A DNA stretch of 21,287 nucleotides from Planctomycetaceae bacterium (GCA_015062085.1 SUVI01000057.1:1-21287), one strand, 5' to 3'; counted from the first letter of the stretch, positions 8,059 through 15,727 are shown. Program-made: numbers and translations. Notes: generated by a model not told the origin, from the letters alone.

Positions 8059-9474
8059 TCACCCGATCTCCGGATGCTTCCATGGCGCACGGTACGGCCG
8101 AGCAAGCAGTTTGTTGGCTTCCGGATCGTTTTTCACGCAAATGTTTTCCGGATCCCATTCCAGCACCGCACCGTTCATCGCCAGCGAAACGTTCGCCAAA
8201 ATGCAGCATGATGCCGAAATGTACCCTTCCTCAATGTCCGAAACCGGGCGTCCGCGGTCCACGATACGCGCAAGGAAATTCCACATATGCGCACGGTTCG
8301 CACCAGCAACGTAAACTTCCAGCCCCGGTTCCGTCTCATCCGACGGGTAACGGTCGAATTCCTTTGCAGCGTTGACCATCTGCCACGGTTTCCCGTAGTA
8401 TTTGAAGTCGCACGCCGTCGAATTCGCACGCAGTTTCCCGTTCGTCCCCAAGATCTCAGTCGCCCAGTACAGACGGCGGTCTTCCACCTCGCCCCACGCA
8501 CGATGATGCCATTCCATCGTCAGATTTTCAAAATCAAAACGCGCAGACTGCGTGTCCGGGATCGTCGTCGTGCTGTCCGGAAAACCATAGCGTCCGCCAT
8601 TCGACGTGATCCGCTTCGGCCAGCCAAGATTCAAAAGCCACCGTGCCATGTCGAGCATGTGTACCCCCATGTCGCCGACCTGCCCATTTCCGTAATCCAT
8701 GAACGAACGCCACCCGCGTCTCAGCGACCGATAGTACGGATTTTTGGGTGCCGGACCAAGCCAGAGATCAAAATCCAAAGACGCCGGCGGTGTCTCCGGC
8801 TGCATGATCGCACTGTGCCGCCGACCGTGCATACAGTACGTATTCACATAGTGGACCGTGCCAATTTCTCCGGAATCCAAATACCGTTTTTTCGCGTCGA
8901 TCAGGATCGGCGTACTGCGGCGCTGCATCGCGACTTGAACGACTCGGTTCAAACGCCGGGCAGTCTTCCACATCGCAGCACACTCAATGACGTCCACTCC
9001 GATCGGTTTCTGAAGATAGAGATCACAGCCAGCCTCCATCGCAGCGATAGCCGGAAGAGCGTGCCAATGGTCCGGTGTCGCGATGAGACAGACATCCAGT
9101 TTCTCATTCGCAAGCATTTCCCGATAGTCGCGATACAGATTCGGCACCTTTTTGGATGCCTGACGTTCCGCGACCAGTCTTCCCGCCTCCGCAAGGATCT
9201 CTCCATCCACATCGCACAAAGCCGCAACTTCGACCTTTTCGCCGCCGCACTGGATAAGACGGAAAACGTCGCTCTTTCCATACCACCCCGTCCCTATGAC
9301 ACCGGCACGGATCGGTTTTCCTTCCTTCTCCCAGAGTTCCCGGTCCGGATTCGTTTCCGGCGAGGCCATGACCTTGATCTCCGGCTCATCGGCGCGCAGC
9401 TGGGCATTCGCCAACACTCCAAGACCCGCAAGTCCCAGAGAACCGGATGAAATGAAATTTCGTCTTGAAATCAT
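8059..9474 (-). CDS. Tat-exported Gfo/Idh/MocA-family oxidoreductase
   Basis: A 471-aa NAD(P)-dependent oxidoreductase-like protein. It starts with a twin-arginine signal (MISRRNFISSGSLGLAGLGV), so it is probably exported folded. The Rossmann motif GTGWYG is at about residues 61-66, followed by ATPDHWH (about 132-138). The family's usual EKP motif is QKP here (about 155-158). GDMGVHMLDMARW matches the conserved catalytic-helix region of the C-terminal domain. The ATG at 9474 follows AAGGAG by about seven bases, so a longer upstream reading is rejected. Family knowledge: Planctomycetes carry many such Tat-exported members, usually acting on sugars or sugar derivatives; the substrate cannot be told here. 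It follows the small gene at 9534-9782 by 59 bases and probably shares its transcript. Confidence 0.9.
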   Translation of the reverse strand: MISRRNFISSGSLGLAGLGVLANAQLRADEPEIKVMASPETNPDRELWEKEGKPIRAGVIGTGWYGKSDVFRLIQCGGEKVEVAALCDVDGEILAEAGRLVAERQASKKVPNLYRDYREMLANEKLDVCLIATPDHWHALPAIAAMEAGCDLYLQKPIGVDVIECAAMWKTARRLNRVVQVAMQRRSTPILIDAKKRYLDSGEIGTVHYVNTYCMHGRRHSAIMQPETPPASLDFDLWLGPAPKNPYYRSLRRGWRSFMDYGNGQVGDMGVHMLDMARWLLNLGWPKRITSNGGRYGFPDSTTTIPDTQSARFDFENLTMEWHHRAWGEVEDRRLYWATEILGTNGKLRANSTACDFKYYGKPWQMVNAAKEFDRYPSDETEPGLEVYVAGANRAHMWNFLARIVDRGRPVSDIEEGYISASCCILANVSLAMNGAVLEWDPENICVKNDPEANKLLARPYRAPWKHPEIG

Positions 9475-9533
9475 AAAAAGCTCCTTGATCCAGAAAAATT
9501 TTAGGGCGGGATCTATTTGGCAAATCTGACGAT

Positions 9534-9782
9534 TCAGCGATCCTCCGCACCACCGCAAACCGGAGCACTGGCCGACGCCTGCACTTTCCGGATCTCTTTC
9601 AGTGCCGATTCCGCCTGATCGATCCTTTCAAAAAGGGAGAGAGACTGATCCGAAAAAAAATACTTCTGCCCGCCAAACTCACAAAGTCCCCCTCCGCCAT
9701 CAAGCCACTCTTCTCGAACAGCATATCCGGCAGCGCAGATCTCTTTCAGCGCGGACTCCCAACGAACAAGGATCGGATCCAT
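9534..9782 (-). CDS. small hypothetical protein
   Basis: An 82-aa protein starting MDPILVRWESALKEICAAGY. It is mostly helical in appearance, with a glycine-rich turn (DGGGGLCEFGGQKYFFSD) and no signal peptide or membrane segment. A strong ribosome binding site (GGAAGGAG) lies eight bases before the ATG, and a promoter candidate lies 39 bases further upstream, which together make this a real gene. It precedes the Gfo/Idh/MocA gene by 59 bases, probably in one operon. I do not recognise the family. Confidence 0.7.
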   Translation of the reverse strand: MDPILVRWESALKEICAAGYAVREEWLDGGGGLCEFGGQKYFFSDQSLSLFERIDQAESALKEIRKVQASASAPVCGGAEDR

Positions 9783-9820
9783 AAAAATCTCCTTCCTTTC
9801 GATGACTCACCTTTTCTTTC

Positions 9821-9848
9821 ATTTTAACCTCTCTCCAAAAAATTTCAA
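9821..9848 (-). promoter_or_regulatory. sigma-70-type promoter
   Basis: On the minus strand TTGAAA (9848-9843), a 16-base spacer, then TAAAAT (9826-9821). Each hexamer matches the consensus at five of six positions. It lies about 40 bases before the small gene and would drive that gene and the oxidoreductase. Confidence 0.65.
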
Positions 9849-9965
9849 GGGTTCCCGAAAAAAATTTTTCTTATTTTCTGAAGATCGATCCGCCAGAAAC
9901 GAATGCCAAAACCGCACAGCTTTCCAAATTTCCTATTTTATTCCAATAATACCAAAAGCTCACTA

Positions 9966-10000
9966 TGCAAAAAAAGCTCTTCGTTTTACAGAAGAGCTTT
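9966..10000 (-). terminator. rho-independent terminator
   Basis: AAAGCTCTTC (9973-9982) and GAAGAGCTTT (9991-10000) form a perfect 10-bp stem with an 8-base loop. On the minus strand the stem is followed directly by further T residues (seven or more including the stem end). It begins 21 bases past the stop codon of the Rid-like gene. Confidence 0.9.
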
Positions 10001-10021
10001 AAGATCACACCAATGCCGGAC

Positions 10022-11275
10022 CTACTTCCTTTCGATCCGATTCGCAGGCCCCACGTCTGCCATTCCTTCGATCTCCACGAGAAGGTCCGGCCGGCACACA
10101 TCCGCGATCGTATAGATCTTCGGAACGTTCGGGATCCGGCGTTCACAAACAGAACGGATCGTCTCGATATCCTCAGGACGCTTTATATACACACGCACGG
10201 AAACCAACCCGTCAAGCGGACACCCAAAACCAGGTCTGCCATGCGCTTTGAGATTTTCTTCCGAAATCAGGATCTCAATATTGTCAAGCGTCAATTCTGC
10301 CTGGTTCAGCGGATCGTCTACGTACCGCGTCTCCTGATCCGTGATACTTGCCGTTCCGGAGACAAAAATAATTCCCGAATCTTCACTCGCAAGCAGAAGC
10401 GCACGCGCAAATTTCGGACTCTTGATGCTGTACTGCTCGCCATAATCAAACGCAGAGGTCTGATGCGGATTTTCCAGCGGGATGACACACCCTTTCTCCG
10501 GTACATCAAACTTGACAGCCAACGCGCTCATGACGACCGTATCGCCATTCGCTCCGATACCCGTGCTTGCAGGATAGACAGCATGCGTCCACGGTCTCAA
10601 AGTCAGTCCGTCAAAGAACCGAATGTCACGGAAAAAATCAGTACGCGCACGGTTCAGCTCCTTATACCGCTGCGTCTCGCCTTCCAGCTCACTGTACGTC
10701 GGCTCGGTGATATTCCCAAGGTAGAGCCAGGTACGGATCACGTTCTCAAACGGAATCTGCTGCGAAAGGAACGTTTTGTCCAACTCCTGAAACATTCCGA
10801 CCGACTGCGAATACATGCTCCAGGAATAATCTTCCGGTTCCTGCTGACACGCGTAGTACCAAGAAAGACCAGAGTGTTTCAAGATCGTGAGATTTTCCTT
10901 TTCGTGAATGATCTGAGGCGCATTTTCACCCAAACCGCACTCCTGCGCGATCACTTCCACTGCCAAAAGCTGACCATCACACGGCGCCTGCGGAACGAAA
11001 ACATTCACCGGCAGCGCGGCACCATACGATCTGCGCCAAAATTCCTGGCAAAAATGCCGATCCTCATAGTTCTTAAGAAAAACGGTCTGCTGGATGACCT
11101 GAGCACTCGGCGCATTTTGTGATATGCAGATACGGATCTGGTCCTCTACAGCCTGAAGCTGGACCGAAAGCGGTTCTGCAAGAAGTTCTTTGGGAGGAAC
11201 GACTGCGATGAGCAAATGAGCAACATCGAAAGTCTTGGAAATCGTGCAAGTGATCGTACTGGATTTTTCGTTCAT
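10022..11275 (-). CDS. double Rid/YjgF-like protein (chorismatase-like)
   Basis: A 417-aa soluble protein with two Rid/YjgF-like halves. The N-terminal half (about 15-120) contains VEDQIRICISQNAPSAQVIQ and VFVPQAPCDGQLLAVEVIAQE. The C-terminal half (about 170-405) contains ASTGIGANGD, SAFDYGEQYSIKSPKFARA, FVSGTASITD (SGTAS at about 306-310), TLDNIEILISEENL and VRVYIKRPEDIETIR. The order resembles the FkbO/Hyg5/XanB2 chorismatase group, which hydrolyses chorismate and is often annotated pteridine-dependent deoxygenase. Chorismatase activity is not proven: related Rid proteins act as imine deaminases. The ATG at 11275 is preferred; an upstream TTG at 11323 has no ribosome binding site. It has its own promoter and a strong terminator, so it is monocistronic, and no pigment or antibiotic genes lie beside it. 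Confidence 0.75.
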   Translation of the reverse strand: MNEKSSTITCTISKTFDVAHLLIAVVPPKELLAEPLSVQLQAVEDQIRICISQNAPSAQVIQQTVFLKNYEDRHFCQEFWRRSYGAALPVNVFVPQAPCDGQLLAVEVIAQECGLGENAPQIIHEKENLTILKHSGLSWYYACQQEPEDYSWSMYSQSVGMFQELDKTFLSQQIPFENVIRTWLYLGNITEPTYSELEGETQRYKELNRARTDFFRDIRFFDGLTLRPWTHAVYPASTGIGANGDTVVMSALAVKFDVPEKGCVIPLENPHQTSAFDYGEQYSIKSPKFARALLLASEDSGIIFVSGTASITDQETRYVDDPLNQAELTLDNIEILISEENLKAHGRPGFGCPLDGLVSVRVYIKRPEDIETIRSVCERRIPNVPKIYTIADVCRPDLLVEIEGMADVGPANRIERK

Positions 11276-11472
11276 TGTGTGCGTTTCACCTAACTTAAAA
11301 GGCGGGCGTCTGTCTTTTCCCAAAATACAAAATAAAACGGGAAAAGGAGCTGCGACTGCTGCGCAATGATCAACTCAACTTAAATTCTAAACAAAAGTTT
11401 CCGTCCCGCTGCCGCCGAGAAACATTCGGTGGGTCTCGACCAAAACAGGCCAAAACGAAACTTATCCTATAC

Positions 11473-11502
11473 AGTGTACCCGAAAATAGGGGGGATTGTC
11501 AA
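11473..11502 (-). promoter_or_regulatory. promoter candidate for Rid-like gene
   Basis: On the minus strand TTGACA (11502-11497), an 18-base spacer, then TACACT (11478-11473). The -35 is perfect and the -10 matches at four of six positions. It implies a leader of about 190 bases before the ATG at 11275. Confidence 0.55.
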
Positions 11503-11607
11503 GACCGGAAAACCGATTTTATTCCAGATTCATGAAAAAAAATGGAAGGACCTCAACACAATCGGTAAAGTTTATCGATTTTACACGACCCAACAGCTTT
11601 CCAAAAT

Positions 11608-11729
11608 AAAAAAGACCTCCAAAATGGATCCTGAACACACGAAAGGCGACACTTATGGCTGCTGGCGCAAACCCCTGACCAGGTTCGTGCTCTCCCGTTG
11701 CCAGGACCCATTCTGAAGGTCCTCTCAAT
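11608..11729 (-). ncRNA. ffs: bacterial SRP RNA (4.5S type)
   Basis: The RNA component of the signal recognition particle, which pairs with Ffh to target nascent membrane and exported proteins. On the minus strand the 5' end (11721-11702) pairs with the 3' end (11633-11614) in an uninterrupted 20-bp helix with a few G-U pairs. The apical domain IV reads CGAACCTGGTCAGG, then ten bases, then AGCAGCCATAAG, matching the conserved symmetric and asymmetric internal loops bound by Ffh. The helix is followed by TTTTTTATTTT, a built-in terminator. An extended -10 promoter precedes it. The ten apical bases (11664-11673) do not contain the usual GGAA tetraloop and can form a three-pair stem with a UUGC loop. 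No Alu domain is seen, so it is the short form. A minus-strand open frame across it is coincidental. Confidence 0.85.
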
Positions 11730-11736
11730 AAAAAGC

Positions 11737-11745
11737 ATTCTACCA
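11737..11745 (-). promoter_or_regulatory. extended -10 promoter of SRP RNA
   Basis: Minus-strand TGGTAGAAT contains the TGn extension and a five-of-six -10 hexamer. The -35 region (TTCCGT) is weak. A start about 7 bases downstream would give the SRP RNA 5' end near 11729. Confidence 0.65.
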
Positions 11746-11914
11746 GATTTTTCATTTCACGGAAGGGGGGGCGGTGGAAAAAACGCACCTTTTTTTAAAT
11801 TTCCAGCAAAAAAATCGGTTTTCCCCATTGATATTGACCAAAAATCAAGTTACCGCCCGCTCCTTGATCTCAAAATCGGCAAAATTTAGGAAAAATTTCC
11901 CCAGAGATTCCCCC
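11746..11914. other. AT-rich spacer between divergent SRP RNA and BspA-like promoters
   Basis: It holds a run of seven G (near 11765-11771) and several A and T runs. I see no gene in it. Together with 11276-11607 (the Rid-like gene's leader and promoter) and the SRP RNA, this completes the gap between the Rid-like and BspA-like genes. Confidence 0.5.
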
Positions 11915-11943
11915 TTGACAACATTTTCACCCCATGTTATAAT
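11915..11943 (+). promoter_or_regulatory. consensus promoter, module copy A
   Basis: TTGACA (11915-11920), exactly 17 bases, then TATAAT (11938-11943): a perfect sigma-70 match. It drives the BspA-like gene, leaving a leader of about 160 bases. The promoter and the first about 40 transcribed bases (through GGTTTTTAGAA at 11971-11981) recur before the BMC gene. Confidence 0.9.
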
Positions 11944-12108
11944 CGCGTTCACACTTACGGTGACTAACGAGGTTTTTAGAAATTGCCTGTTTAAAAACAG
12001 AAAATTTTTGAGATCGCCTAAAAAATTTGCATAAAATCGGATCCTCCGTCTCCTAATAATATTACAGAGTTAAAAAATCCCCATTTCCATTTACTCGAAA
12101 GGACCATC

Positions 12109-14565
12109 ATGACCAACTTCAACTACACCGTCCACGACGACCACATCGAGATCACGCGCTACACCGGCTCCGCCTCCTCCGTCACCATCCCCTCATCCAT
12201 CGACGGCCTCCCCGTCACGAGCATTGGAGATCACGCGTTCTACGAGTGCAAGAGCCTCACGTCGGTGACGATCCCCGACAGTGTGACGAGCATTGGAGAT
12301 TCCGCGTTCAGCAGCTGCTACCGCCTCACGTCGGTGACGATCCCCGACAGCGTGGCGAGCATTGGAAATTACGCGTTCAGCTGGTGCGAGAGCCTCACGT
12401 CGGTGACGATCCCCGACAGCGTGACGAGCATTGGAAATTACGCGTTCAGCTGGTGCGGGCGCCTCACGTCGGTGACGATCCCCGACAGCGTGACGAGTAT
12501 TGGCGGCGGTCCATTTGCCAACTGCGATAAACTGACCGAGATCCGTGTCTCCGCGGGCAATACGCATTTCAAGAGCGAGGACGGTATCCTGTTCACCGCC
12601 GACGGCAAAACGCTCATTCAGTTCCCGAAAGGCAAGGACCTCACCGAATACACCATCCCCGACGGCGTGACGAGCATTGGAAATTCCGCGTTCAGCTCCT
12701 GCCACAGTCTCACGTCGGTGACGATCCCCAACGGCGTGACGAGCATTGGAAATTCCGCGTTCTGGAGCTGCAACAGCCTCACGTCGGTGACGATCCCCGA
12801 CAGCGTGACGAGCATTGGAAATTGCGCGTTCTGCGCCTGCAAGAACCTCACGTCGGTGACGATCCCCAACAGCGTGACGAGCATTGGAAATTCCGCGTTC
12901 AGCAGCTGCTCCAGCCTCACGTCGGTGACGATCCCCAACAGCGTGACGAGCATTGGAGATGAAGCGTTCGCCGGCTGCACGAGCCTCACGTCGGTGACGA
13001 TCCCCAACAGCGTGACGAGCATTGGAGGTAGCGCGTTCCGCGAGTGCGGTAGCCTCACGTCGGTGACGATCCCCGACAGCGTGACGAGCATTGGAAATTA
13101 CGCGTTCAGCTGGTGCGAGAGCCTCACGTCGGTGACGATCCCCGACAGCGTGACGAGCATTGGAAATTACGCGTTCTACTACTGCACGAGCCTCACGTCG
13201 GTGACGATCCCCGACAGCGTGACGAACATTGGAAATGCAGCGTTCCGCTGGTGCAAGAGCCTCACGATCTATGGGAAGGCGAGGTCAGCAGCAGAGAAGT
13301 GCGCAAAGGAAAATAAGATCAAATTCCAGCCACTTCCTGCTCCTGCGGAAACTCCGGCTCCGGCAGAAACTCCGGCCCCAGTTGAAACGGCAGAATCAGT
13401 TTCGGCAGCGCCTTCCCGCGAGGAACTTGAGGCAATGCTGAAGGAGCTGAATTTTAAGTACACCATCGCCGACGATTCCGTCACGATCACCGAATACACC
13501 GGTTCCGCCTCCATCATCACCATCCCCTACGGCGTGACGAGCATTGGAAATGAAGCGTTCAGCGGGTGCAAGAGCCTCACGTCAGTGACGATCCCCGACA
13601 GCGTGACGAGCATTGGCGGCGGTCCATTTACCGGGTGCGATAAACTGACCGAGATCCGTGTCTCCGCGGGCAATACGCATTTCAAGAGCGTGGACGGTAT
13701 CCTGTTCACCGCCGACGGCAAAACGCTCATTCAGTTTCCCGCAGGCAAAAGCCTCACCAAATACACCATCCCAGAAAGCGTGACGAGCATTGGAAATTAC
13801 GCGTTCTACGGCTGCGGCAGCCTCACGACGGTGACGATCCCCAACAGCGTGACGAGCATTGGAAATGAAGCGTTCAGCTGGTGCGAGAGCCTCACGTCGG
13901 TGACGATCCCCAACAGCGTGACGAGCATTGGAAATTACGCGTTCTACTACTGCACGAGCCTCACGTCGGTGACGATCCCCAACAGCGTGACGAGCATTGG
14001 AGATGGCGCGTTCAGCTCCTGCACGAGCCTCACGTCGGTGACGATCCCCAACAGAGTGACGAGCATTGGAAGTTCCGCGTTCATCTTCTGCGAGAGCCTC
14101 ACGTCGGTGACGATCCCCAACAGCGTGACGTGCATTGGAGATAGCGCGTTCAAGGGCTGCGAGAGCCTCGCGTCCGTGACGATAGAGTGCGTGACGAGCA
14201 TTGGAGATAGCGCGTTCGAAGGCTGCACGAGCCTCGCGTCCGTGACGATGGACAGCGTGACGAGCATTGGAGATGAAGCGTTCGCCGGCTGCACGAGCCT
14301 CACGTCGGTGACGATCCCCGACAGCGTGACGTGCATTGGAGATAGCGCGTTCGAAGGCTGCACGAGCCTCACGGAGGTGTGGACCGACGAAGTCATGCAC
14401 ACGAATCCCGACTGGAGCATTGACCTCTACCACCCCGACACGTTGTGGATTGGAGGTGATGTGTTCAATGACTGTCATGATGATTTGGTGATTTACGGAA
14501 TAAGAGATTATGTGGCGGAACAGTATGCAAAGGAGCATGGGATCAAATTCGAAAGCAGGTTTTAG
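12109..14565 (+). CDS. BspA-like leucine-rich repeat protein, two modules
   Basis: An 818-aa protein of about 25 LRR_5/BspA-type repeats with a 23-residue (69-bp) unit, consensus [23 protein letters not shown]. It has two full modules. Each begins with an N-cap ([40 protein letters not shown]), contains a GGGPF...NTHFKS...[12 protein letters not shown] insertion, and ends with a cap of the form IYG...AE..AKE..IKF. A Pro-Ala-Glu-Thr linker (about residues 405-425) joins them. Most units are near-identical in DNA; changes cluster in the few codons between SIG and SLT. No signal peptide or membrane anchor is visible, although family members are usually surface or secreted binding proteins. The start at 12109 follows AAAGGA. 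It has its own promoter (module A) and terminator. Binding partner unknown. Confidence 0.9.
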   Translation: MTNFNYTVHDDHIEITRYTGSASSVTIPSSIDGLPVTSIGDHAFYECKSLTSVTIPDSVTSIGDSAFSSCYRLTSVTIPDSVASIGNYAFSWCESLTSVTIPDSVTSIGNYAFSWCGRLTSVTIPDSVTSIGGGPFANCDKLTEIRVSAGNTHFKSEDGILFTADGKTLIQFPKGKDLTEYTIPDGVTSIGNSAFSSCHSLTSVTIPNGVTSIGNSAFWSCNSLTSVTIPDSVTSIGNCAFCACKNLTSVTIPNSVTSIGNSAFSSCSSLTSVTIPNSVTSIGDEAFAGCTSLTSVTIPNSVTSIGGSAFRECGSLTSVTIPDSVTSIGNYAFSWCESLTSVTIPDSVTSIGNYAFYYCTSLTSVTIPDSVTNIGNAAFRWCKSLTIYGKARSAAEKCAKENKIKFQPLPAPAETPAPAETPAPVETAESVSAAPSREELEAMLKELNFKYTIADDSVTITEYTGSASIITIPYGVTSIGNEAFSGCKSLTSVTIPDSVTSIGGGPFTGCDKLTEIRVSAGNTHFKSVDGILFTADGKTLIQFPAGKSLTKYTIPESVTSIGNYAFYGCGSLTTVTIPNSVTSIGNEAFSWCESLTSVTIPNSVTSIGNYAFYYCTSLTSVTIPNSVTSIGDGAFSSCTSLTSVTIPNRVTSIGSSAFIFCESLTSVTIPNSVTCIGDSAFKGCESLASVTIECVTSIGDSAFEGCTSLASVTMDSVTSIGDEAFAGCTSLTSVTIPDSVTCIGDSAFEGCTSLTEVWTDEVMHTNPDWSIDLYHPDTLWIGGDVFNDCHDDLVIYGIRDYVAEQYAKEHGIKFESRF
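12235..14380 (+). repeat. 69-bp tandem repeat array within the BspA-like gene
   Basis: Direct repeats of 69 bp share the core AGCCTCACGTCGGTGACGAT and CAGCGTGACGAGCATTGG. They are interrupted at about 12500-12660 and 13610-13780 by the duplicated non-repeat insertion, and at about 13265-13530 by the linker and second N-cap. Some units, such as those beginning near 12358 and 13078, are identical across a full unit, which suggests recent duplication or gene conversion. Confidence 0.9.
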
Positions 14566-14570
14566 CGCGG

Positions 14571-14629
14571 AGAACGCGGAGGGGGTGGGCGTTTGGTTTC
14601 ACACTCTCCGCGTTCTTTGCGTTTTTTTT
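14571..14629 (+). terminator. rho-independent terminator of BspA-like gene
   Basis: AGAACGCGGAG (14571-14581) and CTCCGCGTTCT (14606-14616) form a perfect 11-bp stem with a 24-base loop, followed after TTGCG by eight T (14622-14629). It starts five bases past the stop codon. Confidence 0.8.
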
Positions 14630-14792
14630 CTTGACGCCTTCGCACAAAAAGTCTCCAAACTCAAAAAGATTTTTAAAATCAGTAAGTCACGGAGGCTCTT
14701 CCGTATTTTCAGCGGCTAAAATTCCAATACGAACGGACGAGTCGGATCCCTAAACGCAGCCTCAAAAAAAAACGACTTTCCCCGCGCGATCC
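14630..14792. other. spacer between BspA-like terminator and BMC promoter
   Basis: No gene is seen. It contains a small hairpin (ACGGA 14689-14693 with TCCGT 14700-14704) and two 11-12 bp stretches (14693-14703 and 14706-14717) that recur inverted in the spacer at 3346-3357 and 3580-3590. This suggests a dispersed spacer repeat family. Confidence 0.5.
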
Positions 14793-14821
14793 TTAACAAC
14801 ATATTTTCCCCACTTTATAAT
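14793..14821 (+). promoter_or_regulatory. promoter, module copy B
   Basis: TTAACA (14793-14798), 17 bases, then TATAAT (14816-14821). It matches copy A at 23 of 29 positions. Shared downstream sequence follows: GTGACT at the same distance, then GGTTTTTAGAA (14859-14869) after an insertion of about 12 bases. It drives the BMC gene. Confidence 0.85.
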
Positions 14822-14961
14822 TTTGTTTACAGCTGTAGTGACTTTTGCCTAAAACCGTGGTTTTTAGAAGTTGTCTCAAGAGGATCCCGCTTCTGAACGA
14901 TAAAGAATATGGAATGTTTCATTTCATAAACAGACAGAAAGTACCGGAAGTGAGGATCCGT

Positions 14962-15522
14962 ATGGAAAAAACGATGTGCGTCGGCGTGATCGAATTTCAA
15001 AGTGTGGGCAAAGGAATGCTCGCGCAGGATGAAATGATGAAGACGGCCTCCGTCTCCGTACTCTTCGGACGTACGATCTGTTCCGGAAAGTATCTGATCG
15101 CGATCTGCGGCGGCGTCGATGATGTGCAGACTGCCGTCGACACAGGAGTCCGCATCGGAGGAGACGCAGTCATCGATTTCCTCGTCTGTCCGAAAGTCCA
15201 CCCCTCTGTTTTCGCTGCCCTCGGACAGTCCGTCATCCTTCCCTCGACCCGCGTGCCGGCATTGGGGATCGTCGAGTCATTCGGAGCTTGCTCCATCCTT
15301 GCCGCCTCGGATTTCGCCGCAAAAGCAGGAAACGTCACACTCATCCGTCTTCATCTCGCCATGGCACTCGGCGGAAAGGGTCTCCTCATGCTCGTCGGTC
15401 CCCTTTCTGACGTAAAGACCAGCACGAAAGCCGCGGCAGATGAGGTGCGCCGACGCGGTCTGCTCGTCTCGGAGGCCATCATTTCCAACCCGGCGGAAGA
15501 ACTCCTCATGGAATACATTTAG
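14962..15522 (+). CDS. tandem-domain BMC shell protein, PduT-like
   Basis: A 186-aa bacterial microcompartment shell protein with two BMC domains (BMC-T), which form pseudohexameric trimers. Domain 1 (about 5-90) has VGVIEFQSVGKGMLAQDEMM; domain 2 (about 95-180) has ALGIVESFGACSILAASDFA and NVTLIRLHLAMALGGKGLLM. The layout and length match PduT (about 184 aa). The segment RTICSGKYLIAICGG keeps the cysteine that in PduT ligates a [4Fe-4S] cluster at the trimer axis, so a redox role is plausible but inferred. The ATG at 14962 is chosen because GAGGAT precedes it and PduT-like proteins start at this point. A longer open frame from 14845 reads through the transcribed leader. No microcompartment enzyme or other shell gene lies in the window. 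Confidence 0.9.
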   Translation: MEKTMCVGVIEFQSVGKGMLAQDEMMKTASVSVLFGRTICSGKYLIAICGGVDDVQTAVDTGVRIGGDAVIDFLVCPKVHPSVFAALGQSVILPSTRVPALGIVESFGACSILAASDFAAKAGNVTLIRLHLAMALGGKGLLMLVGPLSDVKTSTKAAADEVRRRGLLVSEAIISNPAEELLMEYI

Positions 15523-15659
15523 CTCCACACTCCCTCTGAAAACCAGCGTACTGCGATACATGCGCAGTGAACGCAGCAGCGGGATAGATTTTTTGAAGAA
15601 TTCCAGCACCCCAAAGACTTCTCCCCTGCCCCGTCACAGCTTCGTTCAGCTCCCATCCT

Positions 15660-15696
15660 AAAGGCGGAGGCCCCGATTTTTTCAGCCTCCACCTTT
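15660..15696. terminator. hairpin between convergent genes
   Basis: AAAGG-C-GGAGGC (15660-15671) pairs with GCCTCC-A-CCTTT (15685-15696) with one mismatch and a 13-base loop. It lies between the BMC gene and the convergent YjbQ gene. The T-run is in the loop rather than after the stem, so termination is only likely. Confidence 0.45.
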
Positions 15697-15727
15697 ATGG
15701 AAGTTTTCGCAGTTTCCGACTGGAAAT

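Noticed and set aside
8287..9450. 387-codon plus-strand open frame opposite the Gfo/Idh/MocA gene
   Set aside because: The minus-strand frame has a Tat signal and Rossmann motif; the plus-strand frame has no recognisable features.
11682..11700. GGTTCG stretch suggesting a tRNA T-arm
   Set aside because: No cloverleaf or acceptor stem fits around it; on the other strand it is part of the SRP RNA helix.
11519..11788. 89-codon minus-strand open frame between the Rid-like and BspA-like genes
   Set aside because: It overlaps the SRP RNA and its terminator and promoter completely. The RNA helix and domain IV explain the sequence better.
12235..14380. CRISPR-like regular repeats
   Set aside because: The regular spacing comes from tandem protein-coding units with no unique spacers of constant length; the frame is open throughout.
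13582..14538. Long antisense open frames across the BspA-like repeats
   Set aside because: They arise because a 69-bp unit is a multiple of three, so an open antisense frame is repeated. Nothing supports their translation.
14845..14961. 39-codon N-terminal extension of the BMC protein
   Set aside because: It translates the duplicated leader. The ATG at 14962 has a ribosome binding site and matches the PduT-type N-terminus.
15523..15659. Possible small gene after the BMC gene
   Set aside because: Open frames here overlap the BMC gene or lack ribosome binding sites and coding character; only a weak CTGCG/CGCAG hairpin is seen.
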